A DNA stretch of 55,008 nucleotides, taken from contig NZ_JAPMOU010000038.1 in assembly GCF_028858535.1 (NCBI RefSeq), positions 1 through 55,008 of the forward strand. The letters run 5' to 3'. The stretch comes from Spartinivicinus poritis. GTDB taxonomy: Bacteria; Pseudomonadota; Gammaproteobacteria; Pseudomonadales; Zooshikellaceae. Positions 16,989-25,546 of this stretch are shown here, one piece after another. The notes beneath the pieces are model-generated. The model was not told the DNA's origin, made no database searches, and saw only the letters and a program-made list of their open reading frames with translations. A program made the translations under genes and the position numbers. Positions within the stretch are counted from its first letter, which is position 1. Each line of letters opens with the position of its first letter.

Positions 16989-18331
16989 AACGGACATTGC
17001 TTATTGTTGAGGATGATCCGGGATTACAAAAGCAACTTAAGTGGTGCTTTGAGGGTTATGAAACCATTATTTGTGGTACGCGTGAAGAAGCGATTAAGCA
17101 TCTCAGGCGCACTGAACCGCAAGTAGTGACAGTTGATTTGGGGCTGCCTCCTGACCCAGCTAATGCCAGTGAAGGTTTAAAAACTGTTGAGCAGATTTTA
17201 TCTTTGTCGCCTCAAACAAAGGTAATTGTGGTGACTGGTAATGATGATCGTGAAAATGCCATTCGCTCTATAGCATTGGGTGCTTATGATTTTTATCAAA
17301 AACCCATTGATACTGATGTGTTAGGACTCATCATTGAAAGAGCATTTCATGTCCATGCTTTAGAACAAGAAAATCAACGCTTACAGCAAAAATATAATGC
17401 AGAGCCTCTGTCGGGTATTATTGCTTGTAGTGAGAGTATGCAAAAAATTACTCGAAGTATTGAAAAAATTGCACCGACTGATGTGGGGGTGCTGTTGTTG
17501 GGAGAAAGTGGCACAGGTAAAGAAGTGTTAGCTCGGGCCATTCATAATTTAAGTGAGAGAAAGAAAAATAACTTTGTAGCGGTTAACTGTGCAGCTATTC
17601 CGGAGAATCTTTTAGAAAGTGAGCTTTTTGGTTATGAGAAGGGTGCATTTACTGGTGCAGTTAAGCAAACGAAAGGAAAAATTGAGTACGCAGTAGATGG
17701 CACTTTCTTTTTAGATGAGGTGGGAGATTTGCCCATGTCATTGCAAGCAAAGCTATTACGTTTTTTACAGGAAAGGACTATTGAACGGGTCGGTGGTCGC
17801 GAAGAGATTCCAGTTGATGTAAGAGTGATTTGTGCAACTCATCAAAACTTGCCCAAACTTATTGATGATGGTCGGTTTAGAGAAGATTTATATTATAGAA
17901 TCAGTGAAATTACCTTGAAAATACCCCCGCTTCGAGAACGGCATGGTGATGCAGTGGTGATTGCTCGTAATTTATTGCAGCGTTTTAATGAGCAACATAA
18001 ACGCAACTTAAAAGGCTTCAGCAATGATGCGCTAGATGCCATTTCCAGCTACCACTGGCCAGGCAATATTCGCGAACTGGAAAACCGGCTAAAACGAGCA
18101 GTGGTTATGGCTGATGGTAAAATGATCAATGCTGAGGATCTAGAGTTAGAAAATGTTGAACTGAATGAATTCCCGTTTAATTTAAAAGAAGTAAGGGAGA
18201 AAGCGGAAAAAGAAGTAATTAACCGAGCTATTGGCTATACCAATAAAAATATTTCTAAAACAGCAGATCTACTAGGCGTAACAAGGCCTACTTTATACTC
18301 ACTCATGCATAAATATGGAATAATGGAATAA
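16976..18331 (+). CDS. prsR: PEP-CTERM-box sigma-54 response regulator PrsR
   Basis: An NtrC-family activator of 451 residues. The receiver domain has acidic residues Asp13/Asp14 and phosphorylation site Asp54 ('VTVDLGLP'). The AAA+ domain shows Walker A 'GESGTGKE' (176-183) and the sigma-54 contact loop 'GAFTGA' (223-228), which is intact. The C-terminal helix-turn-helix is 'NISKTADLLGVTRPTLYSLM'. Once phosphorylated by PrsK it should open sigma-54 promoters of PEP-CTERM substrate and exopolysaccharide genes. It overlaps prsK and is followed after 4 bases by prsT. Confidence 0.94.
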   Translation: MSDIKRTLLIVEDDPGLQKQLKWCFEGYETIICGTREEAIKHLRRTEPQVVTVDLGLPPDPANASEGLKTVEQILSLSPQTKVIVVTGNDDRENAIRSIALGAYDFYQKPIDTDVLGLIIERAFHVHALEQENQRLQQKYNAEPLSGIIACSESMQKITRSIEKIAPTDVGVLLLGESGTGKEVLARAIHNLSERKKNNFVAVNCAAIPENLLESELFGYEKGAFTGAVKQTKGKIEYAVDGTFFLDEVGDLPMSLQAKLLRFLQERTIERVGGREEIPVDVRVICATHQNLPKLIDDGRFREDLYYRISEITLKIPPLRERHGDAVVIARNLLQRFNEQHKRNLKGFSNDALDAISSYHWPGNIRELENRLKRAVVMADGKMINAEDLELENVELNEFPFNLKEVREKAEKEVINRAIGYTNKNISKTADLLGVTRPTLYSLMHKYGIME

Positions 18332-18335
18332 GACA

Positions 18336-21137
18336 ATGTTAAACCGCACGAAACAGGATAAACCAAATAAAAACCACGCTAGCTACTTTAAAAAATCGCT
18401 ATTAGCGATTTGTTTAGGTGTTTCTTTACCATTACAAACGTTGTTTGCTGCTGATCTTTATCAGGAAGCTGAAAAATACTATAAAGATGGTGAATACAAA
18501 ACAGCGATTATTCAATTAAAAAATTTACTAAAAGAAAGTCCTAAGGATGGCAAAGCAAGAGCGTTATTGGGGCGTGTCTATGTAAAGGACGGTAACTTTT
18601 CATCTGCTATTAAAGAGTGGGAAAGAGCAAATAAACTAGGTGCTTTATCTGGTCAAGATAAGCTAGATCTTGCAGAATTGTATTTATTGCAGCGCAAATA
18701 TGCAGAAGCTATTTCTTTAATTGAGCTGGACACTATAAATAATGAGCAGAAGCCAGAAGCATTAGCTATTCATGGGTTTGCTTATTTAGGGCAAGGTATG
18801 CTAGCTGATGCAAAGGATGCATTTAATCAGGCAATTGCAATTAAGCCTCATGTTTCTGCCCAAATGGGACTTGCACGAGCTGCGTTTGCTGAAGCGGATA
18901 TAGTGACAGCCTATGGCTATATTGGTAAAGTGCTGAAAGAAAAGCCAGACCATGCAGATGCACTTACTTTACAGGCTCAGCTTAAGTTAAAAGAAGCTAA
19001 AGCTGAGGAAGCTATTGCAATACTGAACAAAGTACTAGATAAAAACAGTAAAAATTTTAATGCTTTATTAAAGCGTGCAGAAGGACTGGTCACTTTAAAT
19101 AAGCTTGCAGAAGCTAAAGCTGATGTTGAAGCTGTTGCGAAAGAAGTGCCTAACCACCCTGAAGCAAATTTTGTTTTAACTAAAATTCTATTAAAGGAAA
19201 ATAAATTTAAGGAAGCAAAAGAGGCTTCTGAAAAAGTATTGCGTATTCAGCCAGGGTTCTTACCTGTTATTTACTTACATGCGATAGCTAATTATGGACT
19301 CGAAAACTATAAGCAAGCAGCGGAAAGTCTAGAAAAATATGTATCTAGCGTTAAAGGTAATGAAGGAGCTAATATTTTATTGGCTCAAATCTATTTAAAA
19401 GAAGATAACCCAAAAGCAGCAATCAAAGTACTATCACCTCTAACGGGTCGAGATAGCCAGCACCAAGCCAAAGTATTTGCTTTACTTGGTAATGCTTATA
19501 TGAAGCAAAACAACTATGTCAAAGGGACTGAGTATCTTGATAAGGCGCTAGAGCTAGAGCCTGATATATCTAGACTGAGAGCACAAGCAGCGGTTGGTCA
19601 CTTATTTTCAGGTGATGTAGATACTGCAGTAAAAGAGTTAAAAACCTTATCTGATAAAGCTACTACACCTAATGATGCAGATCTGTTATTGGTCAGGACT
19701 TGGGTTCAACAGAAAAAGTATGATGAAGCCTTGCAGCTTGTTGATCAGCGAATTAAAAAATGGCCTGACAACCCTGTCTATTATAATTTAAAAGGAATTA
19801 TAATGCAGGTGCAGGAAAAAGAAGCAGAAGCCGAAAAGTTGTTTAAAACGGCTCTTGAAAAAGATAGTAAGTATGTTCCCTCAATTATGGCATTAGCCGC
19901 GTTAGCAGCAGAGAAAGGAGAAAAAGCTAAAGCCAAAGAACATTATCAAAGTATAATCAAGGTTAATAATAGCTATTTACCAGCTTACTACGCATTGAGT
20001 GCTTTAGCATCGGGTGAACAGGAGAGTGCAGAAGCTATTGAATGGCTGAAGAAAGCAAATGAGGTGAACCCTGGTCATACTAGAACCAGTACCTTGCTGG
20101 TAGAAGCCTATATGAGGTCTCAGCAACCACTTAAAGCAGAAAAAACGATTAGTGAAGCGTTGAGTCAGAACCCTAATAGTTTAGGGTTATTAGATTTAGC
20201 TTATCAGGTTTATTTAAATCAAGATAAAAAAGATAAAGCACAGTTTTATCTGGAAAAACTCTATGGTAAACAGCCTGAAAATAAAAATTTATTGGGGCAG
20301 TTGGTTAACTTGCGCATGAGTAATAACAATGCGACTGGTGCTATTAAACTGGTTGATACGGCGATTTTGTCGAGCCCAGAAGATATGGATTTATTACTCA
20401 TGAAGTATCAGATTTTAATGGCTGATAAGCAACATGATAAAGCGATGTCTGTGGCTGAGCTGATTGTTAAGAAAAATCCTGATAAGCCTGCATTGGAAAC
20501 ATTTATTGCTAGTGTGGAGGTGGCAAAAGGAAATAAGGAAAAAGCTGACCTAATCTATCAAAAGCTTTTCGATGATCTTGCAGCACCTGAAGTCTTTTTG
20601 CCTGTTTATCAATACTACCTAAGTAGCAACGATACAAAAAAGGTTGAAGAACTGTTTGCTAAAGCAATTAAAAAGTTTGATAAAAACCCCTCAATTAAAG
20701 CAAGGTATGCAGGTCATCTTCATCAACAAGGTAAAGTTGACGAAGCGATAAAAGTATATGAAGAGGTATTAACCTTACAGCCAGAGCATATAGAATCACT
20801 TAATAACCTTGCCTGGTTTTACATGAGTAGTAATAAGGAAAAGGCCCTAGATTACGCAAAAAAAGCGTATAATTTGATGCCACAACAACCAGAGATTGCT
20901 GATACTTATGGCTGGATCTTATTAGGTAATAATCAAGTAGATAAGGCTTTAAAACTATTGCAACAGGCTTTGCAGGGAGCACCAAACAATGGTGATATTA
21001 TTTACCATTATGCTGCTGCACTTGCCAAGAAAGGCAAAACTAAGCAAGCAAAAGAGAAATTACAGGCATTGTTAGCTAAAAATGTTAACTTTTCTGAAAA
21101 AACAGAAGCTGAAAAATTGCTATCTGAGCTTAACTAA
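18336..21137 (+). CDS. prsT: XrtA/PEP-CTERM system TPR-repeat protein PrsT
   Basis: A 933-residue exported protein. A signal peptide with hydrophobic core 'LLAICLGVSLPLQTLFA' ends near residue 38. The rest is made of some twenty tetratricopeptide-type helical repeats ('A...Y...G.Y..A...L...L...P'), among them 'LLGRVYVKDGNFSSAIKEWE' and 'LAWFYMSSNKEKALDYAKKA'. I see no lipobox Cys at the cleavage site. The family is found next to prsK/prsR in exosortase A genomes and is thought to be a periplasmic scaffold. It is the last gene of the prsKRT operon, ended by a strong terminator at 21157-21197. Confidence 0.93.
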   Translation: MLNRTKQDKPNKNHASYFKKSLLAICLGVSLPLQTLFAADLYQEAEKYYKDGEYKTAIIQLKNLLKESPKDGKARALLGRVYVKDGNFSSAIKEWERANKLGALSGQDKLDLAELYLLQRKYAEAISLIELDTINNEQKPEALAIHGFAYLGQGMLADAKDAFNQAIAIKPHVSAQMGLARAAFAEADIVTAYGYIGKVLKEKPDHADALTLQAQLKLKEAKAEEAIAILNKVLDKNSKNFNALLKRAEGLVTLNKLAEAKADVEAVAKEVPNHPEANFVLTKILLKENKFKEAKEASEKVLRIQPGFLPVIYLHAIANYGLENYKQAAESLEKYVSSVKGNEGANILLAQIYLKEDNPKAAIKVLSPLTGRDSQHQAKVFALLGNAYMKQNNYVKGTEYLDKALELEPDISRLRAQAAVGHLFSGDVDTAVKELKTLSDKATTPNDADLLLVRTWVQQKKYDEALQLVDQRIKKWPDNPVYYNLKGIIMQVQEKEAEAEKLFKTALEKDSKYVPSIMALAALAAEKGEKAKAKEHYQSIIKVNNSYLPAYYALSALASGEQESAEAIEWLKKANEVNPGHTRTSTLLVEAYMRSQQPLKAEKTISEALSQNPNSLGLLDLAYQVYLNQDKKDKAQFYLEKLYGKQPENKNLLGQLVNLRMSNNNATGAIKLVDTAILSSPEDMDLLLMKYQILMADKQHDKAMSVAELIVKKNPDKPALETFIASVEVAKGNKEKADLIYQKLFDDLAAPEVFLPVYQYYLSSNDTKKVEELFAKAIKKFDKNPSIKARYAGHLHQQGKVDEAIKVYEEVLTLQPEHIESLNNLAWFYMSSNKEKALDYAKKAYNLMPQQPEIADTYGWILLGNNQVDKALKLLQQALQGAPNNGDIIYHYAAALAKKGKTKQAKEKLQALLAKNVNFSEKTEAEKLLSELN

Positions 21138-21156
21138 AAAGTTACATTGAGTTAAT

Positions 21157-21197
21157 AAAAAAAGCTGGCGTTATTTTAGATGCGCCAGCTTTTTTTT
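21157..21197. terminator. Strong bidirectional intrinsic terminator
   Basis: A7-GCTGGCG (21157-21170) pairs with CGCCAGC-T7 (21183-21196) around a 12-base loop, giving a 14-bp stem. It has a T-run of eight on the plus strand and an A-run that acts as a T-run on the minus strand. It lies between the convergent prsT and ThiF-like genes and should stop transcription from both sides. Confidence 0.9.
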
Positions 21198-21231
21198 GTT
21201 CTGAGGATTAGTAAAAATTTTAAAAATGTAA

Positions 21232-22110
21232 TTAGACCTGTTGTTGGTGTTTAAGGATTATATTTTTGATGACCCAGATCATACCTTTTTGCAGCATGTT
21301 ATCGTTGCCTCCTGGGCGATAAGTGATTTTTAGCTTGTTTCGATAGGCATCAAAATGCAAGCCCCAAGGAGCAGCTAAAATAGGCCCTCGATGTAGAAGA
21401 ATTTTTAAAACATTAGTAGCTGCCACTCCAGCACATAAGTCGCAGCCCATAATAGTTGATGGACCTTTTTTGTTATTTAAATTGACCCGTTTTTTATCCA
21501 TCAAATAAGGTCTTTGCAACATCGCAGGGGAGAGTCCAACAAGAAATTTAAGTGCTTGATCTTCTTCAGAAGAACCTTCTAATTTAAAATACTCCTCGAA
21601 AGACATTTTTCCTGGCATGAAGTTAAGAACAGCTGTTCCCATTCCTAGCGGGGCAGCAGTTGTTGCAGGAATGTCTCGTTTATGGCATTCAGCAAAAACT
21701 ATTCGACGGGCTTCCAGGGCAAAGAAATCTAATGAATCTACATAAAGATCAACCCCTTCTACAAAGTCTTTAGCATTTTCTTCATTAATGCCTTCTGGAA
21801 ACTCTCTTACCGTTAATTCTGGGTTAATATCTTTGGCCATTTGCACTAATGTTGATAGTTTAGGTTGGCCAACAGATGACATTTTAGCGCCCGCTTGACG
21901 ATTAAAATTTTCTACTTCAAAACTATCAAAGTCAGACAGATGAAAGTGTCCAATACCCAGCCTGGCTAATGTCACTAAATGCGCTCCTCCGACACCACCC
22001 ATGCCTGCTATGGCAATTGTTTTCTTACGTAATTCATGTTGCTCTTCTTCAGTCACCCAACCGATATTACGTGAGAATGCAAGATCATAATCAAAGTTAG
22101 CCTGTTCCAT
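21232..22110 (-). CDS. ThiF/E1-like adenylyltransferase, exosortase-locus associated
   Basis: A 292-residue member of the ThiF/MoeB/E1 superfamily, which activates a carboxylate by adenylation. The nucleotide-binding loop is 'GMGGVGG' (residues 36-42), followed by 'SDFDSFEVENFNRQ' (59-72) with the Arg finger Arg71, and 'YVDSLDFFALEARR' (123-136). One CxxC pair (Cys223, Cys226) remains of the two zinc-binding pairs of ThiF/MoeB. No ThiS/MoaD-like protein is nearby, so the substrate is probably a small carboxylate rather than a ubiquitin-like protein; this is inference. It starts immediately after the acyltransferase stop, so the two are translated as a pair. Confidence 0.85.
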   Translation of the reverse strand: MEQANFDYDLAFSRNIGWVTEEEQHELRKKTIAIAGMGGVGGAHLVTLARLGIGHFHLSDFDSFEVENFNRQAGAKMSSVGQPKLSTLVQMAKDINPELTVREFPEGINEENAKDFVEGVDLYVDSLDFFALEARRIVFAECHKRDIPATTAAPLGMGTAVLNFMPGKMSFEEYFKLEGSSEEDQALKFLVGLSPAMLQRPYLMDKKRVNLNNKKGPSTIMGCDLCAGVAATNVLKILLHRGPILAAPWGLHFDAYRNKLKITYRPGGNDNMLQKGMIWVIKNIILKHQQQV

Positions 22111-22111
22111 G

Positions 22112-22903
22112 TTATTTCTTCACTGTTAGAGTTCGTTGATGAGACATATTATGTATAGATAGCTCAGGAGAAAATTGATCTGCTAGATCGCTATATACAC
22201 GTTCAAAAAATGGTTTTGCTAAATGGGGAAGATTTTTATGAAAAATGCCTTCATTAATATAATAAGGTGCTCTACGGCCATGGTAGTCAACAACAGGACC
22301 TATTTGTTGAAAAGTAATACCCATCATTCCTAAATGTTTGGCTAGCCTAGGCTCCATCATGACGAAGACATGCTCAATTTCGTTTAGTTTGGCAATAGCT
22401 GTGACAGATAAGTACAAACTTACTGCGATAAAAGGAAAGTTACGGCGCTCTTCAGCTTGATTGGTTTGTTTAACCTCAGGTGCCCCTGTCGGTGTTTTGG
22501 AATCGCCAGATCGTCTTCTAAACTGACTTTTAACTGCCAAGCGAGAAATTTCACCAAAAGTACCACGTTCAAAACTATCAATATCCACAATTGATTTATC
22601 AAGTGCCTCATAGCAGTATTTTTCTAACGGTAGTTGTGCATCTCGATTATTTTTAGGAGGAACAACCAAACGGACACAGCCTGCATGGCTTTGACTTGAT
22701 AAATGCTCAATCAGTACATGTTGGGCATAGTGATCGAAGTCATCGGTTTCAAAATCTGATGTTGTATCGGGTTCAAATTTGAGTTCTTTACAATACACAT
22801 CACAACGAATCCGATAGGCATGCTGCACCAACGATAGGTTGCTAGCAAGCACTGGCTTAAAGTATTGATAAAAATGATCAACAATAGCATTGGGGTTGAG
22901 CAT
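22112..22903 (-). CDS. PEP-CTERM/exosortase system-associated acyltransferase
   Basis: A GNAT-fold protein related to the acyl-homoserine-lactone/N-acyl-amino-acid synthase group, of the exosortase-associated family (TIGR03694 type). Typical stretches are 'AYRIRCDVYCKELKF' (about residues 35-49), 'DDFDHYAQHVLIE', 'AGCVRLVVPP' and 'FGEISRLAVKSQFRRR'. These resemble the acyl-donor and catalytic regions of LuxI-like enzymes. I chose the ATG at 22903; the frame is open to a TTG at 22924. It is first in a two-gene unit with the ThiF-like gene. The product is not known; a fatty-acylated amino acid or lipid signal is a reasonable guess. Confidence 0.88.
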   Translation of the reverse strand: MLNPNAIVDHFYQYFKPVLASNLSLVQHAYRIRCDVYCKELKFEPDTTSDFETDDFDHYAQHVLIEHLSSQSHAGCVRLVVPPKNNRDAQLPLEKYCYEALDKSIVDIDSFERGTFGEISRLAVKSQFRRRSGDSKTPTGAPEVKQTNQAEERRNFPFIAVSLYLSVTAIAKLNEIEHVFVMMEPRLAKHLGMMGITFQQIGPVVDYHGRRAPYYINEGIFHKNLPHLAKPFFERVYSDLADQFSPELSIHNMSHQRTLTVKK

Positions 22904-23201
22904 AAAAATTACAACCTGATACAACTGACTTAATGATTAACTATAGGTAAAACAAGTTTAGTTGAGGTAATTAAACTGAAGGGTATTTTTTATATTAATA
23001 TACTTTTTTATTGTAATAATACCTTCTTATTTTTCTAAATGTACTAATGACGCTTGTGAGAGTAGCAATGAAGGCTTTTTTATAGCTTGCCAAATCTTAT
23101 TGACAAAAGTTTGTGATGAACAGATATCGTAACATTCACCACAGTGACTATTCTCTATCTATACTGATCCGTTAATGTTGTACCACTTTAAGAGAAAGAT
23201 C

Positions 23202-24023
23202 ATGAAACCGACTCAATGGTTATCCCGCTTTTTTTTGCTTGGGTGGTTTATCTCCCTTCCTGTTTTTGCTACGAGTGATGCTGAAGCGCTAGCTAAACGA
23301 GTATATGAGCGCCCAGATGGTGATGACCGAGCTAGTTTTGGCTATATGGTTTTGGTAGAAGAAGGTCATAAACCCAGGGTTAGGGGAATGTTTAGTTATG
23401 GTAAAGATAAATCTTATAGTGATGTTTGGTCGTTAATTCGTTTTACTTCCCCTAAGGATATAGCAAATACTGGTTTGTTAACCTTAGATTCTGAAGCGAA
23501 AGACAGTGAGCAGTGGGTATACTTACCTGGTCTTGACCGAGTACGGCGAATTTCTTCCAGTCGAAAAGGTGGGCGGTTTGTTGGTTCTGATATTTTTTAT
23601 GAAGATTTGCAAAACCGTTTATATACAAAAGATAACCACAAAATCCTTGGCAAGGCAAAAGTGAATAAACTGGATGCCATTATTTTAGAAAGTACCCCTA
23701 AAAAAGCTGATGATTCGGCTTATTCCAAAAAAGTTAGTTGGATTCATGAAAGCTCATTAATTGCACTTAAAGTTGAGTATTATCAGGATGGTGCAGCCAA
23801 GCCAATGAAACGACTGTTAGTTAATAAAATAAATAAAACTCAAGGCTATTGGACTGTTTTAGAGTCAACGGTTACTGATCTTGACTCCGGCCATAAAACC
23901 ATTATGAAAGTGAAAAACGTTTTATACGACCAGGGCTTGGCGGACGACATGTTTACGGTACAGGTATTGGAAGACCCTTCTCGAGAAACAAAATATAGGC
24001 CAAAACAACTAGAACAAAAATAA
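23202..24023 (+). CDS. LolA-like outer-membrane lipoprotein-sorting protein
   Basis: A periplasmic protein of about 273 residues with signal peptide core 'WLSRFFLLGWFISLPVFA' (cleavage after ATS or FA near residue 24). The mature part has the LolA/LolB-like half-barrel pattern: 'SLIRFTSPKDIANTGLLTLD', 'QWVYLPGLDRVRRISSSRKGGRFVGSDIFYEDL', then repeated strands. These proteins shuttle lipid or acylated cargo across the periplasm. I chose the ATG at 23202, with GAGAAAG just before it, over the upstream frame from 23175. It heads an operon with an outer-membrane barrel and an RND transporter, spaced by 17 bases and an overlap. Confidence 0.86.
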   Translation: MKPTQWLSRFFLLGWFISLPVFATSDAEALAKRVYERPDGDDRASFGYMVLVEEGHKPRVRGMFSYGKDKSYSDVWSLIRFTSPKDIANTGLLTLDSEAKDSEQWVYLPGLDRVRRISSSRKGGRFVGSDIFYEDLQNRLYTKDNHKILGKAKVNKLDAIILESTPKKADDSAYSKKVSWIHESSLIALKVEYYQDGAAKPMKRLLVNKINKTQGYWTVLESTVTDLDSGHKTIMKVKNVLYDQGLADDMFTVQVLEDPSRETKYRPKQLEQK

Positions 24024-24040
24024 ATTATATCCATTTTATT

Positions 24041-25546
24041 ATGAAAAAAATAATGTCAATACAGCTTCCAAAGAGGCATGCTTTTTTATGGATGAGCGTT
24101 TGTTGGGCTGGAATTAGTTATGAGCATGCTTTAGCTGCTGAACCTTCTGCGCAGGATGAGTCAGATGAAGACGAAATAATAATTATTACAGATGATATTG
24201 ACACTGGAGATGAAACCAGTGATGAAGAAATTTTACTGGATACAGGGACTGGTGATGGTTCCTTAGATATTGAAGCATTGGAAGAGTTGGCAGCTGGAGA
24301 GTCGACAGATAGTACATTAAGCTACGGCTTGAGTACAAATATTACTGGCTCATGGTTAAGTCGTTCTGCTAGTAATGTCAGCCATTATGAATATGGTCAG
24401 CTAAATGCTTTTCTTCAATACCAGCCGAGTGACAAATGGGAGTGGCATTTAGGTATACGAGCTGATTATGATAAGCAAGTAGGTAGCCCAGATTTTGAAG
24501 CATTAAAGTTTGATTATGATGAATTCTTTTTACGATATCGAACAGAACAATTTAGCTTTACGATTGGTAGCCAAATAGTACTTTGGGGAGTGGCTGATGA
24601 AGTTGCTCCTACTGACCAGGTAAGTGTTCAGGATTTAACACGCGGCTTAATTCCTGATTGGGAAGATCGGCACCGCGCTTATCCCATGTTGCGTTTTGAG
24701 TATTTTATGGATAACAGAAAACTGGACGCAATTTGGTTACCTGACTTTAGAGCTGCGGAGTTGCCTAATGATGATAGTATTTGGGCGCCCATTAAGAGAG
24801 ATACTGGACAAATATTTGCCCCATTACGTTCATTTCAAGTATCTCAAATTACCATTGGAGAAGACGATGATGGTTCTGGTGGTGGAGGGTTACGTTATAG
24901 TGTCACTGCTGAAGGTTTTGATTATGCAGTGACTTTGTTACGGGTAAGGCGCTCTTTACCTTATTATAAATTAAGTAATGAAACGTTGGATATATTAAGA
25001 ACTAACCCAAACCCCTTAGCAATTTTAACGGCTAGTGATGACAATTTAATAGAAACACACCCTTATAGTTGGGTTGTAGGTGGAGACCTTACTTTTCAGT
25101 TATGGGATGTAACCTGGCGGCTGGAAGGTGCTTTTTCCAGTGAAAAGCCTGCTACTAAGCAAACACTCGATTATACCACTTATGATGGGTTTGACTGGGT
25201 ATTCAGCGGCGAGTTTTATCCAGGTGATGGCGATGATCGTTTAAATCTTCAGTTGGTAGGGAGCACTATTAATTCGAGTGACAAACTGATTGATCGAAAA
25301 AGAATTTATTCGTTAAATGGCCAATTTGAAGGACTTTATAGTAATGAACGTTGGCGACTACGTATTCGATTTAATCATGGCTTAAATTTACATGATGACT
25401 TTATAGGGACTGAAATTGCTTTTCTTGGTTGGGAGCCTCATGAGTTTTATTTGGCTTCATACTTTTTTGATGGTAGCCCAAGAAGTGTTGGCGGTTTTTT
25501 TAAAAATAATAATATGTTGACTATTGGTTGGCGGGGAGAGTTCTAA
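24041..25546 (+). CDS. Outer-membrane beta-barrel protein with acidic N-terminus (DUF1302-like)
   Basis: A 501-residue exported protein. After a signal peptide ending near 'SYEHALAAE' (around residue 31) comes a strongly acidic stretch of about 60 residues, dense in Asp and Glu (for example 'DESDEDEIIIITDDID'). The rest shows alternating polar/aromatic strands typical of a large barrel ('WEWHLGIRADYDKQ', 'FSFTIGSQIVLWGVADEVAPTDQVS', 'WRLRIRFNHGLNL') and ends in 'ITIGWRGEF'-like terminal Phe, a usual barrel-assembly signal. It resembles DUF1302-type barrels that pair with LolA-like and RND proteins. The stop codon overlaps the start of the RND gene (TAATG). The cargo is unknown. Confidence 0.75.
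   Translation: MKKIMSIQLPKRHAFLWMSVCWAGISYEHALAAEPSAQDESDEDEIIIITDDIDTGDETSDEEILLDTGTGDGSLDIEALEELAAGESTDSTLSYGLSTNITGSWLSRSASNVSHYEYGQLNAFLQYQPSDKWEWHLGIRADYDKQVGSPDFEALKFDYDEFFLRYRTEQFSFTIGSQIVLWGVADEVAPTDQVSVQDLTRGLIPDWEDRHRAYPMLRFEYFMDNRKLDAIWLPDFRAAELPNDDSIWAPIKRDTGQIFAPLRSFQVSQITIGEDDDGSGGGGLRYSVTAEGFDYAVTLLRVRRSLPYYKLSNETLDILRTNPNPLAILTASDDNLIETHPYSWVVGGDLTFQLWDVTWRLEGAFSSEKPATKQTLDYTTYDGFDWVFSGEFYPGDGDDRLNLQLVGSTINSSDKLIDRKRIYSLNGQFEGLYSNERWRLRIRFNHGLNLHDDFIGTEIAFLGWEPHEFYLASYFFDGSPRSVGGFFKNNNMLTIGWRGEF

Noticed and set aside
18336-21137. TPR repeats of prsT considered as a possible DNA tandem repeat or recombination hotspot
   Set aside because: The repeats are at protein level only and have diverged in DNA sequence; no exact tandem units are visible.
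23100-23128. TTGACA followed after 17 bases by GATATC, a possible sigma-70 promoter for the LolA-like gene
   Set aside because: The -35 is perfect but the -10 matches only three of six positions; not strong enough to list as a promoter.
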